From Synergistaceae bacterium (GTDB taxonomy: Bacteria > Synergistota > Synergistia > Synergistales > Aminobacteriaceae), in contig JAHDKT010000029.1 of assembly GCA_018436725.1 (NCBI GenBank), positions 62,001 through 126,000 on the forward strand: DNA of 64,000 nucleotides. The letters are read 5' to 3'. The notes beneath the pieces were generated by a model. It did no database searches and had not been told where the DNA came from. It worked only from the letters and a program-made list of their open reading frames with translations. Shown here piece after piece: positions 1-7,812 of this stretch (position 1 is the stretch's first letter; each line of letters begins with the position of its first letter). Position numbers and translations under genes: made by a program.

Positions 1-6
1 ATTTAA

Positions 7-570
7 TTGTTCGAGCGCTGCATGAAATTCGTCAAGGTCGCGGAAGGCGGCGCGAATTTCGACGTCGTGAACGGGAAACCCGTTTTGAAGCGGTCCGCGC
101 GAAACGACAGGGGCGGCCCGACGAAGTACGGCGTAACCTGGGGGACGCTGGCGCGGGCATATTCGCAGGGCGTCGTGGATCACAACGACATCGTTCAGCT
201 GACGCGCCAGGAGGCGGTCAGGATATTCGAGGCGTTCTACTGGGTTCCTTCGCGGGCGGATCGCCTCCCGTGGGGGCTGTGTTTGGCGCATTTCGACACC
301 TCCATAACCTCGGGAGTCGGCGGCGCGGGAAAGTTGCTGCAACGGGCCGTAAACGACCTGTCGATTCGAAAAATCGCGGTTGACGGAATCATCGGTCCCG
401 ACTCGCTGCGGGCTATCGGCGACCTCGACGTTATGGCGCTGGTGAAGCAACAGACGGAGGTACGCAAGGCGTTTTTTCACGGACTTGTGGCGCGCGATCC
501 GGGGCAGGGTGATCACCTGCAAGGCTGGATCAATCGCCTGAACAGGCTGCGCCGGGAGGTGGGACTATGA
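7..570 (+). CDS. Phage endolysin, GH108 (ZliS-type) muramidase with C-terminal peptidoglycan-binding domain
   Basis: Cleaves the glycan strands of peptidoglycan at the end of the phage cycle. The 187 residues fit the family: an N-terminal GH108 domain with the candidate catalytic Glu13 in VAEGG and the GGPTKYGVT segment near residues 36-44, then a predicted PG-binding domain (about 95-187) containing VDGIIGPDSL. An in-frame stop at 4-6 shows the gene is complete. TTG at 7 is preferred over ATG at 22, because family members normally have the FxRxxxFV stretch before the EGG motif. No signal peptide is seen, so release would need a holin or the membrane proteins encoded next. Its stop overlaps the next start. 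Confidence 0.85.
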   Translation: MFERCMKFVKVAEGGANFDVVNGKPVLKRSARNDRGGPTKYGVTWGTLARAYSQGVVDHNDIVQLTRQEAVRIFEAFYWVPSRADRLPWGLCLAHFDTSITSGVGGAGKLLQRAVNDLSIRKIAVDGIIGPDSLRAIGDLDVMALVKQQTEVRKAFFHGLVARDPGQGDHLQGWINRLNRLRREVGL

Positions 571-968
571 GCGAGGAACGGAAATACGGGTTCTGGGAGT
601 TCGCGAGCGAGAATCCCATGACGCTGCTGATGGTGCTCTTGATCCTTGTGGGACTTGTCGCCATTCTGGCGGGATACAGGGAGGGGCTTGTCTCGGTGCT
701 CAGTGGAATCTTCGGCTCTCTGAAGAAGGACGACGCGGACAGAAAACTCCAGGAAAAAGAGCTGGACGCGCGCAAGATCGAGGCGGACAATCGGCGGTTT
801 GAAAAGGAGATTGTCGAGAGCAGAAAAACACACGACGAGGAGGTCGAAGAAAATGCGGCAAGCGCAAAAGCGGAGTGCGACGAAATGGATATCGATGAGT
901 TGGTTGATATTGGCAACGCTATGCTTCGTGGCGCTGCCCCAGGCTACGGCGGAGATACGCCGAGCTGA
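567..968 (+). CDS. Small phage membrane protein with N-terminal TM helix and coiled coil (holin- or i-spanin-like)
   Basis: 133 residues. One strong transmembrane helix lies at about 17-37 (MTLLMVLLILVGLVAI), followed by a charged Lys/Glu/Asp-rich stretch (about 52-105) expected to form a coiled coil. The ATG overlaps the endolysin stop codon (ATGA), so the two are probably translationally coupled. The next gene starts inside this one in another frame. Position after an endolysin and this architecture suggest a lysis accessory such as an inner-membrane spanin or holin, but no family signature was recognised and the role is inferred from context only. Confidence 0.6.
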   Translation: MSEERKYGFWEFASENPMTLLMVLLILVGLVAILAGYREGLVSVLSGIFGSLKKDDADRKLQEKELDARKIEADNRRFEKEIVESRKTHDEEVEENAASAKAECDEMDIDELVDIGNAMLRGAAPGYGGDTPS

Positions 969-1272
969 CGGGAAAATCGTCATGGAGGAGGCTGACTACC
1001 GCCTCCTGATCACCGAGATTCAGACTCTCAAGGCCGAGGCCGCAGCGCTTCGGGCGGTCGTCGAGAAGGAGCGCGCCGGGCAGAACGAATACATGGTCCG
1101 CGTCTCGCTGGAACGCCAGGCACACGAGGCGTTGTTCGAGGCTCAGAAAGACCGCATCGACCGGTTGACGCGGCAGAAGTGGTATCCGGGGATCATCGCC
1201 GGGGTCGGCGGTACATGGAAGGGGGAGGTCCAGGGTGTTGTCGGCATCGGCTGGAAAATCGACCTGTGGTGA
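853..1272 (+). CDS. Exported coiled-coil phage protein nested out of frame in the preceding gene
   Basis: 139 residues starting at ATG 853, chosen because GAGGAGGT at 837-844 gives an 8-base spacing; the open frame extends further upstream without a comparable ribosome site. A basic N-terminus and hydrophobic helix (about 12-33) end in an Ala-x-Ala-like site, suggesting export. A Glu/Ala/Arg-rich coiled coil (about 45-110) follows, and a Gly/Val-rich C-terminus. It overlaps the preceding gene by 116 bases, recalling nested Rz/Rz1 spanins. There is no lipobox (the only Cys is preceded by Leu), so it is not an Rz1-type lipoprotein. Function is unknown. Confidence 0.55.
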   Translation: MRQAQKRSATKWISMSWLILATLCFVALPQATAEIRRADGKIVMEEADYRLLITEIQTLKAEAAALRAVVEKERAGQNEYMVRVSLERQAHEALFEAQKDRIDRLTRQKWYPGIIAGVGGTWKGEVQGVVGIGWKIDLW

Positions 1273-1279
1273 CGAGGCG

Positions 1280-1654
1280 ATGGAGGGGATTTACGAGCGC
1301 TCGATTGAGGGGGTGCAGCGGAGCCTGGGGGTGCTCCAAGGGCGCCTGTCGGCCGTGGAGTCGGGGGTGAAGGAGGCCAACGACACTCTGAGAAAACTCT
1401 TGGAGCAGACCGCCATGATCGCGGAGCTGCAAAGGGTTGCCATCGCCCACGACAAGCGACTTGTGGCTATCGAGCGATGGTGCTCCGAAAATACCCCGGC
1501 ACTGCTGACCTTCGCCGAGCATATCCGCACCGACAAGCCGGTGGACGCCGTCGCCGGGGAATGGGCGCTGCGGGTCGTGCTCGTCGTCGGCGGGGCGGGT
1601 GGAATGTGGCTCATGTCGCGGCTTCCGAGGATTTGGGAGCTGCTGGGGGGGTGA
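1280..1654 (+). CDS. Small phage protein with coiled coil and C-terminal TM helix
   Basis: 124 residues from ATG 1280, seven bases after the previous stop with a weak GAGG upstream. The open frame extends to 1235, but that part overlaps the upstream gene. The N-terminal two thirds look like an amphipathic coiled coil (heptad-like LGVLQGRLSAVESGV). One transmembrane helix lies near residues 98-118 (LRVVLVVGGAGGMWLM), and the C-terminus is short and basic. This resembles small phage hemolysin-XhlA/holin-like proteins in layout, but no motif proves it. It is the last gene of the rightward lysis block and is followed directly by a terminator. Confidence 0.55.
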   Translation: MEGIYERSIEGVQRSLGVLQGRLSAVESGVKEANDTLRKLLEQTAMIAELQRVAIAHDKRLVAIERWCSENTPALLTFAEHIRTDKPVDAVAGEWALRVVLVVGGAGGMWLMSRLPRIWELLGG

Positions 1655-1660
1655 AAAAAG

Positions 1661-1692
1661 GGGGGAGCTACCGCTCCCCCTCGTTATTCTTT
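1661..1692 (+). terminator. Rho-independent terminator of the phage lysis block
   Basis: A perfect 8-bp stem (1661-1668 GGGGGAGC with 1673-1680 GCTCCCCC), a 4-base loop and a T-rich tail (1681-1692). It lies 6 bases after the last lysis gene, between that gene and the convergent integrase. Confidence 0.85.
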
Positions 1693-1738
1693 TCCCTCCA
1701 CTCTAGGCTGGCGCGCAGCATGTGCCAGTTGTCTCACC

Positions 1739-2845
1739 TTATAGCAAATCGACGGCGCGCTTCTTCACGTCCGGGGCGAGGTGTGCGTACCGGAGCGTCA
1801 TTTTCAAATCGGCGTGCCCGAGCAGCTCCCGGACGGTGTTCAAATCGACTCCGGCCATCACGAGCCGGGAGGCGAAGTCATGGCGCATGTCGTGCCAGCG
1901 GAAATTCTCTATCCCCGCACGCTTCAGGATCGTCTCCCAGGCGGTGCGGTAGTTTGGGATTGGCTCTCCGGTGCGGGTATGGGGGAAGACGTGCTTGCTC
2001 AGACGAGGGAGTGCGGAGAGTGTTTCATGGACCACGCGGTTCATCGGGACTTTCTGTTCCTTCTCCGCCTTCGCGGACTCGGAACGGAGGGTGATGGTGC
2101 CGGTGGAGAAATCTATGTCGGTCCATCGCAGATCGAAAAGCGCCCCCTGCCGGATGCCGGTGTGCAGTGAGACGATGACGGCCCCCCTGTGCAGGGGGTG
2201 CGCCTCTTCGAGGGCGGCCATCAGGCGGGCGCGTTCCTCCGGGGAGAGGAAGCGCACTCTGTCGGGGGAATCCGTCTCGCGGAGGCGCTCGAGAAGGTCG
2301 ATGGGGTTGCCTGGGATCATGCCTCGCCTTTTCCCCCAGTTCAGCACGGCCCGCAGAGCGGTGATGCGGCGGTTGATCGTCGCCGCCTTGATCCCCTTCT
2401 TTTTCTGAGCAAGCCGCCAGTTTTCCACCTTCCCGAGAGAGATGTCTTCGATATTATCTTTCCATATAAAGGAAAAGAAGTTGCGCAGAGTTTGAAGCGT
2501 AAACGATGCGCTTTTACGATGCGCCGTCACCCACGGCGCGTATTCCTTCTCGACGAGATCGCCGAGAGTGAAAACCTCGTCCTTCCGAGGTTCCTCTCCT
2601 TTCGAGACCATCGCCAGGTATTCCCGGGCAAGCTCGCGGGCTTCGGCTACCTTCAGCACGTCGGCGTCGCCGAGTTTTTTCGTGTTCCGCCGACCGTTCT
2701 TTCGTGTATAATCGACGTACCATGTCTTCTTCCCGGAGGGTTCGACCCGCAGGAGGAGTTTGGTGAAAACGGAGTCGCGGACATCGTAGCGCTTCTCCCT
2801 GGGGTCGAACTTCGGCACCGTGGTGTTGGTGAGTTTTTCGGACAT
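1739..2845 (-). CDS. int: Phage site-specific integrase, tyrosine recombinase
   Basis: Catalyses integration and excision of the prophage at the adjacent tRNA-Thr site. 368 residues from ATG 2845; longer frames run into the promoter and attachment site. Order: N-terminal arm-binding domain of the DUF4102/P4-like type, SAM-like core-binding domain (about 105-190), then the catalytic domain. The catalytic set is visible: Arg in HTGIRQGAL, His and Arg in HDMRHDF, His in LLGHADL and the nucleophile Tyr in LRYAHL near the C-terminus. It reads leftward, convergent with the lysis genes, and its start faces the attachment site as is usual. Confidence 0.95.
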   Translation of the reverse strand: MSEKLTNTTVPKFDPREKRYDVRDSVFTKLLLRVEPSGKKTWYVDYTRKNGRRNTKKLGDADVLKVAEARELAREYLAMVSKGEEPRKDEVFTLGDLVEKEYAPWVTAHRKSASFTLQTLRNFFSFIWKDNIEDISLGKVENWRLAQKKKGIKAATINRRITALRAVLNWGKRRGMIPGNPIDLLERLRETDSPDRVRFLSPEERARLMAALEEAHPLHRGAVIVSLHTGIRQGALFDLRWTDIDFSTGTITLRSESAKAEKEQKVPMNRVVHETLSALPRLSKHVFPHTRTGEPIPNYRTAWETILKRAGIENFRWHDMRHDFASRLVMAGVDLNTVRELLGHADLKMTLRYAHLAPDVKKRAVDLL

Positions 2846-2882
2846 GCGGTCACTTCCCGTACTCGATATGTACTCAACGGCG

Positions 2883-2911
2883 ATTATACAACGATAGCAA
2901 AGGGTAAACAA
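2883..2911 (-). promoter_or_regulatory. Sigma-70-type promoter of the integrase gene
   Basis: On the minus strand, TTGTTT (complement of 2906-2911), a 17-base spacer, and a perfect TATAAT (complement of 2883-2888). The start codon lies about 38 bases below the -10 box. Confidence 0.75.
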
Positions 2912-3004
2912 CGCGGAGAGAGAAAAAATGATACACGCTTGCAAACACCGGATTCCAAGAACGTGGACTTTTACAATGTCATACGGTTGTATATGCCGGG
3001 ACAC

Positions 3005-3050
3005 CATGGTAAGGATGGGGTCTCCGGTTCAAGTCCGGAAGTCGGCTCCA
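3005..3050 (+). other. attR: Prophage right attachment site: 3' half of a tRNA-Thr(GGT)
   Basis: The right side of a tRNA is present without its left side. Visible: T33 and anticodon GGT (3008-3010), the 3' anticodon-stem strand GGATG (3013-3017), a five-base variable loop (3018-3022), and a perfect T-arm TCCGG-TTCAAGT-CCGGA (3023-3039). Next come the acceptor strand AGTCGGC (3040-3046), discriminator T and encoded CCA (3048-3050). Bases upstream of 3004 do not complete the anticodon, D or acceptor stems. This is the pattern left at the far end of a prophage that has integrated into a tRNA gene; the intact copy should lie left of the window. Confidence 0.85.
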
Positions 3051-3061
3051 GCGAGTGAACG

Positions 3062-3098
3062 CAAGACTTTAGCAATTCTGCTAAAGTCTTGTTTTTTA
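3062..3098 (+). terminator. Terminator behind the tRNA-Thr remnant
   Basis: A perfect 13-bp stem (3062-3074 with 3079-3091), loop ATTC and a TTTTTT run. It probably ended the original tRNA-Thr transcript before the phage inserted. Confidence 0.9.
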
Positions 3099-3161
3099 TA
3101 TAGGGATGGGGTCTGGAGAGGCGCGTTTCCATCTTCGCAGTTCGATCGGCAGGTGGCATCT

Positions 3162-3722
3162 ATGAGAAAAAAAGTGTGTTCGAAAAAGTATTTCAGAGTC
3201 GCTGCGGTAGTCGCGCTGTTATTTTCGGTGTGTTCAGCGGCTTTTCCTGAACCTGGAAGCCCTCCCGCTCAGTCGGTCGAGGCATCGCTGTCGCAGGGGA
3301 TAGCCAGGCTCGGTTATTTGTGGCCGCTCTTTGTGCCGGGGAGGGTGACAAGCCGCTACGGGCAGAGAACGCACCCTATTACCAAAGAGACTGACTTCCA
3401 CCTGGGAGTGGACATCCACGTGCCGCACGGGGCCTCCGTACGGGCTGCGAAGGCCGGTGAGGTGCTTTTCTCCGGAATGCGCGGAGGGTATGGAAACGCC
3501 GTCATCATACAGCACGACGCGAAGAGTTCTTCGTTATACGGGCACTGTTCCCGTCTTCTTGTCAAGCGCGGCCAGAAGGTCCATCAGGGACAGGTGATCG
3601 CCATGGTGGGCGATACGGGAAGGGCGACGGGACCGCATCTGCATTTCGAAATACGTACAGGGGGCGGAGCAGTCGACCCTTTGGAGTTCTGGAAAAATCA
3701 CGCCGAAACGTCGGCGCCGTGA
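3162..3722 (+). CDS. M23 family metallopeptidase (LytM-like), exported
   Basis: A predicted zinc endopeptidase cutting peptide cross-links of peptidoglycan in the periplasm. 186 residues from ATG 3162, with AGGTGG upstream; the much longer frame from 2928 crosses the tRNA remnant and terminator and is not credible. There is an N-terminal signal helix (about 9-30), a short linker, then one M23 domain (about 60-180). The metal ligands and catalytic His are in HLGVDIHVPHG (His and Asp) and HLHFEIR. GDTGRATGPHLHF is typical of the family. No LysM or coiled-coil domain is present. It stands alone just outside the prophage. Confidence 0.88.
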   Translation: MRKKVCSKKYFRVAAVVALLFSVCSAAFPEPGSPPAQSVEASLSQGIARLGYLWPLFVPGRVTSRYGQRTHPITKETDFHLGVDIHVPHGASVRAAKAGEVLFSGMRGGYGNAVIIQHDAKSSSLYGHCSRLLVKRGQKVHQGQVIAMVGDTGRATGPHLHFEIRTGGGAVDPLEFWKNHAETSAP

Positions 3723-3810
3723 TCTCCGGAGGAAGAAAAGCGAGGAAGCCCGTTCTCCATGTGAGGCGGCATCGTGTACCACGATGTCTCGCGTCGTGAA
3801 CCGATCGAAC

Positions 3811-5136
3811 TTACTGCAGCGTCATCACCTCTATCAGCCATGGACTCCGGCTCAACCTGTAAGGCAGCAACAGTCTTCCGTGGAGCACCGGGTTGTGCAG
3901 ATAATCCCATTCACCGTCCGCCAAGTCTATACCCGCGAACTTGTATGCCCTCCAAAGCAGTTCGGTGCAGTAGAGTCTGCTTTCGTCCTCGATGTTGAAC
4001 GACGGGTCGAAAGGAGTGTCGTGCAGATAGTATTCCAACGCCTTCCTGCTGGCGATCTCTGCAGCGCCGTCATTGCCCCGCACCCTGTAGACGGCGGCGT
4101 TGTCGACCTCGTCCGGTGAAAGAAAGCTGTCGAGGCATTCAAGTTGCACCATTTCGGCGTCGGGAGATGCGTGAATCACATGGGGAGCGCCTTTGACCAG
4201 TCTGACGATGCCTGTATGAGAGAATGCCTTCGGCCCTCTTTCCAGAAGGTTGACGATCTTGCTTCGCCACGTCCTGCCGTTGACGAACACCATATCGCCG
4301 TTCCGGAACAGGTCGGGCGCGTAGTTGAAGGTCCGTTCGGGTATGGCGAAGGGTGTGACCTGAGAACGCACGTAGCGAAAGACTATTCCCTCCACGGGGC
4401 TGGGAGGAGTAGCCGTCCCCAGGATGAGCGCGCCTCCGTCCACGGAGAGCCTCGAAAGCGTCAGGCGAAACGGAAAATCGGCGAAATCGATAACTGGCTG
4501 AAGCCTGTCGAGGTCTCTTCGGAACAGATCCGTTCTCTCCTCGCCGTTGATGCGTATCTCAGGCGAGCGCAGCATGATGCGTTCTCCGTCATGAAGCTCG
4601 AGCCCGGTCTTCATGCCCGCGAGAATGGAGATGCCCGCCTCGGCAGGCCTATAGACCCCTCGGGCGGCTATCTCTCCCATCGACATATCCAGAAAAATAC
4701 GGCTCCAGCTGCCGGCTGCATAGGTCTCAAGAGCCTCCAGAATATCCCGTTCGTTGACCGTGAGTTCGAAGTTGCTCCGGAGAGCGCGTTTCACCCGGAG
4801 CGAATGCCTGTCTCCCAGTCTCCATGTCGCCGGTGGAGCGAGCTGAACAAAGGCGGATTCCAGGGCGAGACGCTCCACCCGGAAACCTCCTAGGGAGGCT
4901 CCGCGGACGAAAACGGAGAGCGAACGGACGTTTCCATTTTCGTCCGGCGGCTCGTCCATCCGCAGTTCCAGAAACTCCGGATCGGTTATGGAAACAAGCA
5001 GGGCGAGCAGGCGCTCCCCGTTGTCCGACGGCATGAAGTTGCCGGAAAAATCGCGGTATGTAGGTTGCGCCGCAGCGGAGAGGGCGGCGGAAAGGATCAG
5101 AAGCGTCAGGAAAAAACCTCGTGCGCGCACGGTCAT
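3811..5136 (-). CDS. Exported fusion: DUF2993/LmeA-like lipid-binding domain plus YiiX-type permuted NlpC/P60 hydrolase
   Basis: 441 residues. After a signal peptide (about 6-23), the N-terminal 200-220 residues resemble DUF2993/LmeA proteins, which bind phospholipids in the envelope. The C-terminal part (about 260-435) looks like the permuted papain fold of YiiX/DUF830, with His in FSHTGIV and Cys in LYCTELLW as the likely pair, plus a conserved DTPFDPSF segment. It may be an envelope amidase or lipid-anchored acyl hydrolase acting at the membrane surface. The ATG at 5136 lies only about 3 bases below GGAGGAGG, so the GTG two codons later (5130) may be the used start. The DUF2993 assignment is the weaker half. 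Confidence 0.65.
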   Translation of the reverse strand: MTVRARGFFLTLLILSAALSAAAQPTYRDFSGNFMPSDNGERLLALLVSITDPEFLELRMDEPPDENGNVRSLSVFVRGASLGGFRVERLALESAFVQLAPPATWRLGDRHSLRVKRALRSNFELTVNERDILEALETYAAGSWSRIFLDMSMGEIAARGVYRPAEAGISILAGMKTGLELHDGERIMLRSPEIRINGEERTDLFRRDLDRLQPVIDFADFPFRLTLSRLSVDGGALILGTATPPSPVEGIVFRYVRSQVTPFAIPERTFNYAPDLFRNGDMVFVNGRTWRSKIVNLLERGPKAFSHTGIVRLVKGAPHVIHASPDAEMVQLECLDSFLSPDEVDNAAVYRVRGNDGAAEIASRKALEYYLHDTPFDPSFNIEDESRLYCTELLWRAYKFAGIDLADGEWDYLHNPVLHGRLLLPYRLSRSPWLIEVMTLQ

Positions 5137-5398
5137 TCCTCCTCCGAAGCGCGTCCTCGATAGAGAAAAGGTCGAGGCGTACTCTACGCAATATTCTTCT
5201 TGAAAAAAGCTGGGTTCTTCCGTATGCGAGCGTTTTCTTCCATTGTATCAAAGAGAATGCCTCGAACGAGCAGCCGGAAAGAAAAAACGAGTGTATCGTC
5301 GCGCTTCTCGGAGGATGAGGCGACGACGCTTTTTGCTCTTCGCGGGCCATGTTTTTTTAGCAGGGCGCTTGGCGCACTCTGAATGCGTTTGCTGATCG

Positions 5399-5479
5399 AA
5401 AAACTCGATTTGACAAAATGAAGTTTTACGATTATTATCCGTGAAGGAAATACTTCATTTCGTTAGTAATCGAGTTTTT
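5399..5479. promoter_or_regulatory. Concentric double inverted repeat around the rpiR promoter (candidate operator)
   Basis: Outer arms AAAAACTCGAT (5399-5409) and ATCGAGTTTTT (5469-5479) and inner arms AAATGAAGT (5416-5424) and ACTTCATTT (5452-5460) share practically the same centre (5438-5439), at the -10 box. The sequence between outer and inner arms also matches with small gaps, so each side is an imperfect arm of about 26 bases. This fits binding of two dimers or a tetramer of an RpiR-type regulator. Confidence 0.65.
5410..5438 (+). promoter_or_regulatory. Sigma-70-type promoter of rpiR and possibly the catabolic operon
   Basis: A perfect TTGACA (5410-5415), a 17-base spacer and TATTAT (5433-5438). 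Confidence 0.8.
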
Positions 5480-5498
5480 TTTCCTTCAAGGAGGGCGC

Positions 5499-6344
5499 AT
5501 GCTCAGAGAACGGATCGCTTCACGACTTCAGGAAATGACGCCGGGGCAGGCCCTGGTGGCGAACTACATCCTCGAACATCCGCGCGAGGCGGCGTTTCTC
5601 ACCGCGTCGCAGCTCGGAGAGCGCGTAGGCGTGAGCGAGACGACGGTGATCCGCCTCGCGCACCTTCTTGCGTTCACAGGGTATCATCAGATGCGGAACG
5701 CCATGACGAATCTCCTGATGAATCATCTGTCGACGCTCGAGCGCCTCAAGGATTATGAATCGTCCCAGGAGCACGACTTCTTCGAGCGTGCGATACGCAA
5801 GGACCTGGAGACGTTGACGCTTGCTCTTTCCGCCGTCTCCTCGGACGATCTGAAGAATCTCGGCGCGGCTATAGCATCCGCCGAGGCCGTCTACCTCGCA
5901 GGATACCGCAGCTCTTTTTCCCTCGCGTACTATCTTTCTTTCTATCTTTCATGGATTCTGCCCAACGTAAAAAATGTCAGCCCGGACATGCCCTTCGAGA
6001 TGCTGGCGAATGCGCCGAAGAAGAGTCTTGTTCTGGGTATCAGCTTCCCCCGCTATTCCACCTGGACGCTGAAGGTCCTCGAAACCGCCTCCGAGCTGGG
6101 GCTGACCACGGCCTCGGTGACGAACGACCTGGCGAGCCCTCTCGCCGTTCGATCGGACTATGTTGTTTCCGTGCCGTACAAGCCGATTTCGTTCATTGAC
6201 TCCTTTGCGGCGCCGATGAGCGTCCTGAACTGCCTTATATTAAGCGTCGCCCAGCAGCTTGGCGACGAGGTGACGAAGAAGCTCGGGGCGCTGGAAAAAC
6301 GGTGGCGCGAGGATGAGGTATACACGCAGCAGAAAAGCCGCTGA
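5499..6344 (+). CDS. RpiR/MurR family transcriptional regulator (HTH plus SIS domain)
   Basis: 281 residues. The N-terminal HTH_6 domain (about 1-77) has the typical LTASQLGERVGVSETTVIRLA helix-turn-helix region, followed by a SIS sugar-phosphate-type ligand domain (about 115-250) with AGYRSSFSLAYYL and VLGISFPRYS. RpiR proteins usually control a neighbouring catabolic operon and answer to a phosphorylated or keto intermediate. Here the next genes are an aminotransferase, a TRAP transporter and CoA-transferase/thiolase genes, so the ligand may be a keto or amino acid derivative. Autoregulation through the concentric palindrome is inferred. Confidence 0.88.
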   Translation: MLRERIASRLQEMTPGQALVANYILEHPREAAFLTASQLGERVGVSETTVIRLAHLLAFTGYHQMRNAMTNLLMNHLSTLERLKDYESSQEHDFFERAIRKDLETLTLALSAVSSDDLKNLGAAIASAEAVYLAGYRSSFSLAYYLSFYLSWILPNVKNVSPDMPFEMLANAPKKSLVLGISFPRYSTWTLKVLETASELGLTTASVTNDLASPLAVRSDYVVSVPYKPISFIDSFAAPMSVLNCLILSVAQQLGDEVTKKLGALEKRWREDEVYTQQKSR

Positions 6345-6355
6345 AGCGGGCGGCG

Positions 6356-6390
6356 ACACGCCGTCTGACGGCAGGCGGCGTGTTTCGTAC
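6356..6390 (+). terminator. Hairpin between rpiR and the aminotransferase (attenuator or weak terminator)
   Basis: An 8-bp stem ACACGCCG (6356-6363) with CGGCGTGT (6376-6383), followed by only a short T-rich stretch. It may uncouple regulator and structural gene levels. Confidence 0.45.
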
Positions 6391-6416
6391 AAGTTCGGGA
6401 AAATGAAAGGAGTTGC

Positions 6417-7769
6417 TTGTTAGTGGATCTTGGACATTTGATACCGCGCAGCTTCAAGGGGAAACTCAGAACAGCGGTCCGTGGAGAGGGCGTCTACATT
6501 TACGACGAGGACGGGAACGCCTATATGGACGGGTGCTCCGGGGCTTTGCTCTCAAGCATCGGGCACGGCGTGAAGGAGATAGCCGATGCGATCTACCAGC
6601 AGCTTCTCACGATGGAGTTCGCGCACCCGTCTCGCTGGAACAACAAGGTCTCCGTCGAGGCGGCGGAGGAGATTACATCTCTGGCTCAGGAGGGGCTCGA
6701 CTACGTCTGGCTCGTCAGCGGCGGCAGCGAGGCCATCGAGTCGGCGATGAAGATGGCGCGGCAGTATTTCGTCGAGCGCGACGGAGACGGCTCCGGCAAG
6801 TACATGATGATCGCGCGCTGGAATTCCTACCACGGAAGCACCGTGGGGACGATGGGCCTCGCCGGCAGCATGGGGCGGAGACGCACGTTCGCTCCGCTCT
6901 TCATCGAAGGTCCGAAGATCCAGGCCCACTACTGCTACCGGTGCCCGCACAATCTGAAGTACCCGGAGTGCGACGTGGCCTGCGCTCGCGCACTCGAAGG
7001 CGAGATTCTGCGCATCGGTCCCGCGTCGGTGGCGGCGTTCTTCGCCGAGCCCGTCGTGGGCTCCACCGTAGGGGCGCTGCATCCGCCGAAGGAGTACTGG
7101 CCGATCATCCGGGAGATCTGCTCGAAGTACGACGTCCTCCTGGTCGCCGACGAGATCATGACAGGCGTGGGGCGGACGGGCAAGGCTTTCTGCACGCAGC
7201 ACTGGAACGTCACGCCTGACATCATCTGTTCCGCCAAGGCGCTCGCAGGCGGGTACTCTCCCGTGGGGGCGATGATCGTCCGGAAGGAGATCGCCGAGAC
7301 GATCCGCGACGGAAGCGGCGCGTTCCAGCACGGGCACACCTACAACGGAAACCCGGTGACCGCCGCAGCGGTGACGGCGACCATACGCTACATGAAGAAG
7401 AACAACGTCTTCGAGAACGCCGCCGCGATGGGTGCACGTTTCGAGGAGAAGATCCCCGCGCTGAACGAAATACCCATCGTCGGCGAAGTGCGGGGCATGG
7501 GGATGATGCGCGGCGTCGAAATCGTCGCGGACCGGAAGACGAAGGCGCCCTTCCCGGCATCCGTGAAGGCGGCGTCCCTTGTGACGGATGAATGCATGAA
7601 ACGCGGACTCGTAGTGTACCCGGGAACGGGACAGATCGCCGGCGTGGCGGGGGATCAGTTTCTCTTCGCACCCCCTCTGACCACGACGAAAGAGGAGATG
7701 GACACGATGACAGGCCGCCTCGAAGAAGCTTTGAAGGCTTCAGCGGAGGCGCTCAAGGGGAAGGGGTAG
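6417..7769 (+). CDS. Class III PLP-dependent aminotransferase (aspartate aminotransferase family)
   Basis: 450 residues, full length for omega/beta-type transaminases. Fold-type I features are visible: SGGSEAIESAMKMAR for the phosphate site, VADEIMTGVGRTGKAF with the PLP Asp, and the Schiff-base Lys in SAKALAGGYSPVGA. A Cys-containing insert (HYCYRCPHNLKYPEC) is present. Start is TTG 6417, 5-6 bases after AAGGAG; GTG 6423 is an alternative. It precedes a TAXI-TRAP transporter and CoA-transferase/thiolase genes. A beta- or omega-amino acid substrate yielding a 3-oxo acid for the CoA-transferase is plausible but inferred; substrate cannot be read from sequence. Confidence 0.85.
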   Translation: MLVDLGHLIPRSFKGKLRTAVRGEGVYIYDEDGNAYMDGCSGALLSSIGHGVKEIADAIYQQLLTMEFAHPSRWNNKVSVEAAEEITSLAQEGLDYVWLVSGGSEAIESAMKMARQYFVERDGDGSGKYMMIARWNSYHGSTVGTMGLAGSMGRRRTFAPLFIEGPKIQAHYCYRCPHNLKYPECDVACARALEGEILRIGPASVAAFFAEPVVGSTVGALHPPKEYWPIIREICSKYDVLLVADEIMTGVGRTGKAFCTQHWNVTPDIICSAKALAGGYSPVGAMIVRKEIAETIRDGSGAFQHGHTYNGNPVTAAAVTATIRYMKKNNVFENAAAMGARFEEKIPALNEIPIVGEVRGMGMMRGVEIVADRKTKAPFPASVKAASLVTDECMKRGLVVYPGTGQIAGVAGDQFLFAPPLTTTKEEMDTMTGRLEEALKASAEALKGKG

Positions 7770-7812
7770 GAAGAGCCCCTTTATCTTGCACCAAAAAAGG
7801 AGGAAATAGTTC

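Larger units (their letters stand above)
5137..5498. other. Intergenic region between divergent genes
   Basis: 362 bases. The right half (5399-5479) holds the rpiR promoter and a large concentric palindrome, described separately. The left part must drive the leftward DUF2993-YiiX gene, but no convincing -35/-10 pair was identified there. Confidence 0.6.

Noticed and set aside
853..1272. Rz1-like spanin lipoprotein
   Set aside because: No lipobox; the only Cys in the signal region is preceded by Leu.
3001..3050. Complete tRNA gene
   Set aside because: Only the 3' half folds; D-arm, 5' anticodon strand and 5' acceptor strand are missing.
2928..3161. Long N-terminal extension of the M23 peptidase
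   Set aside because: It would be translated through the tRNA remnant and a strong terminator; the signal peptide starts at 3162.
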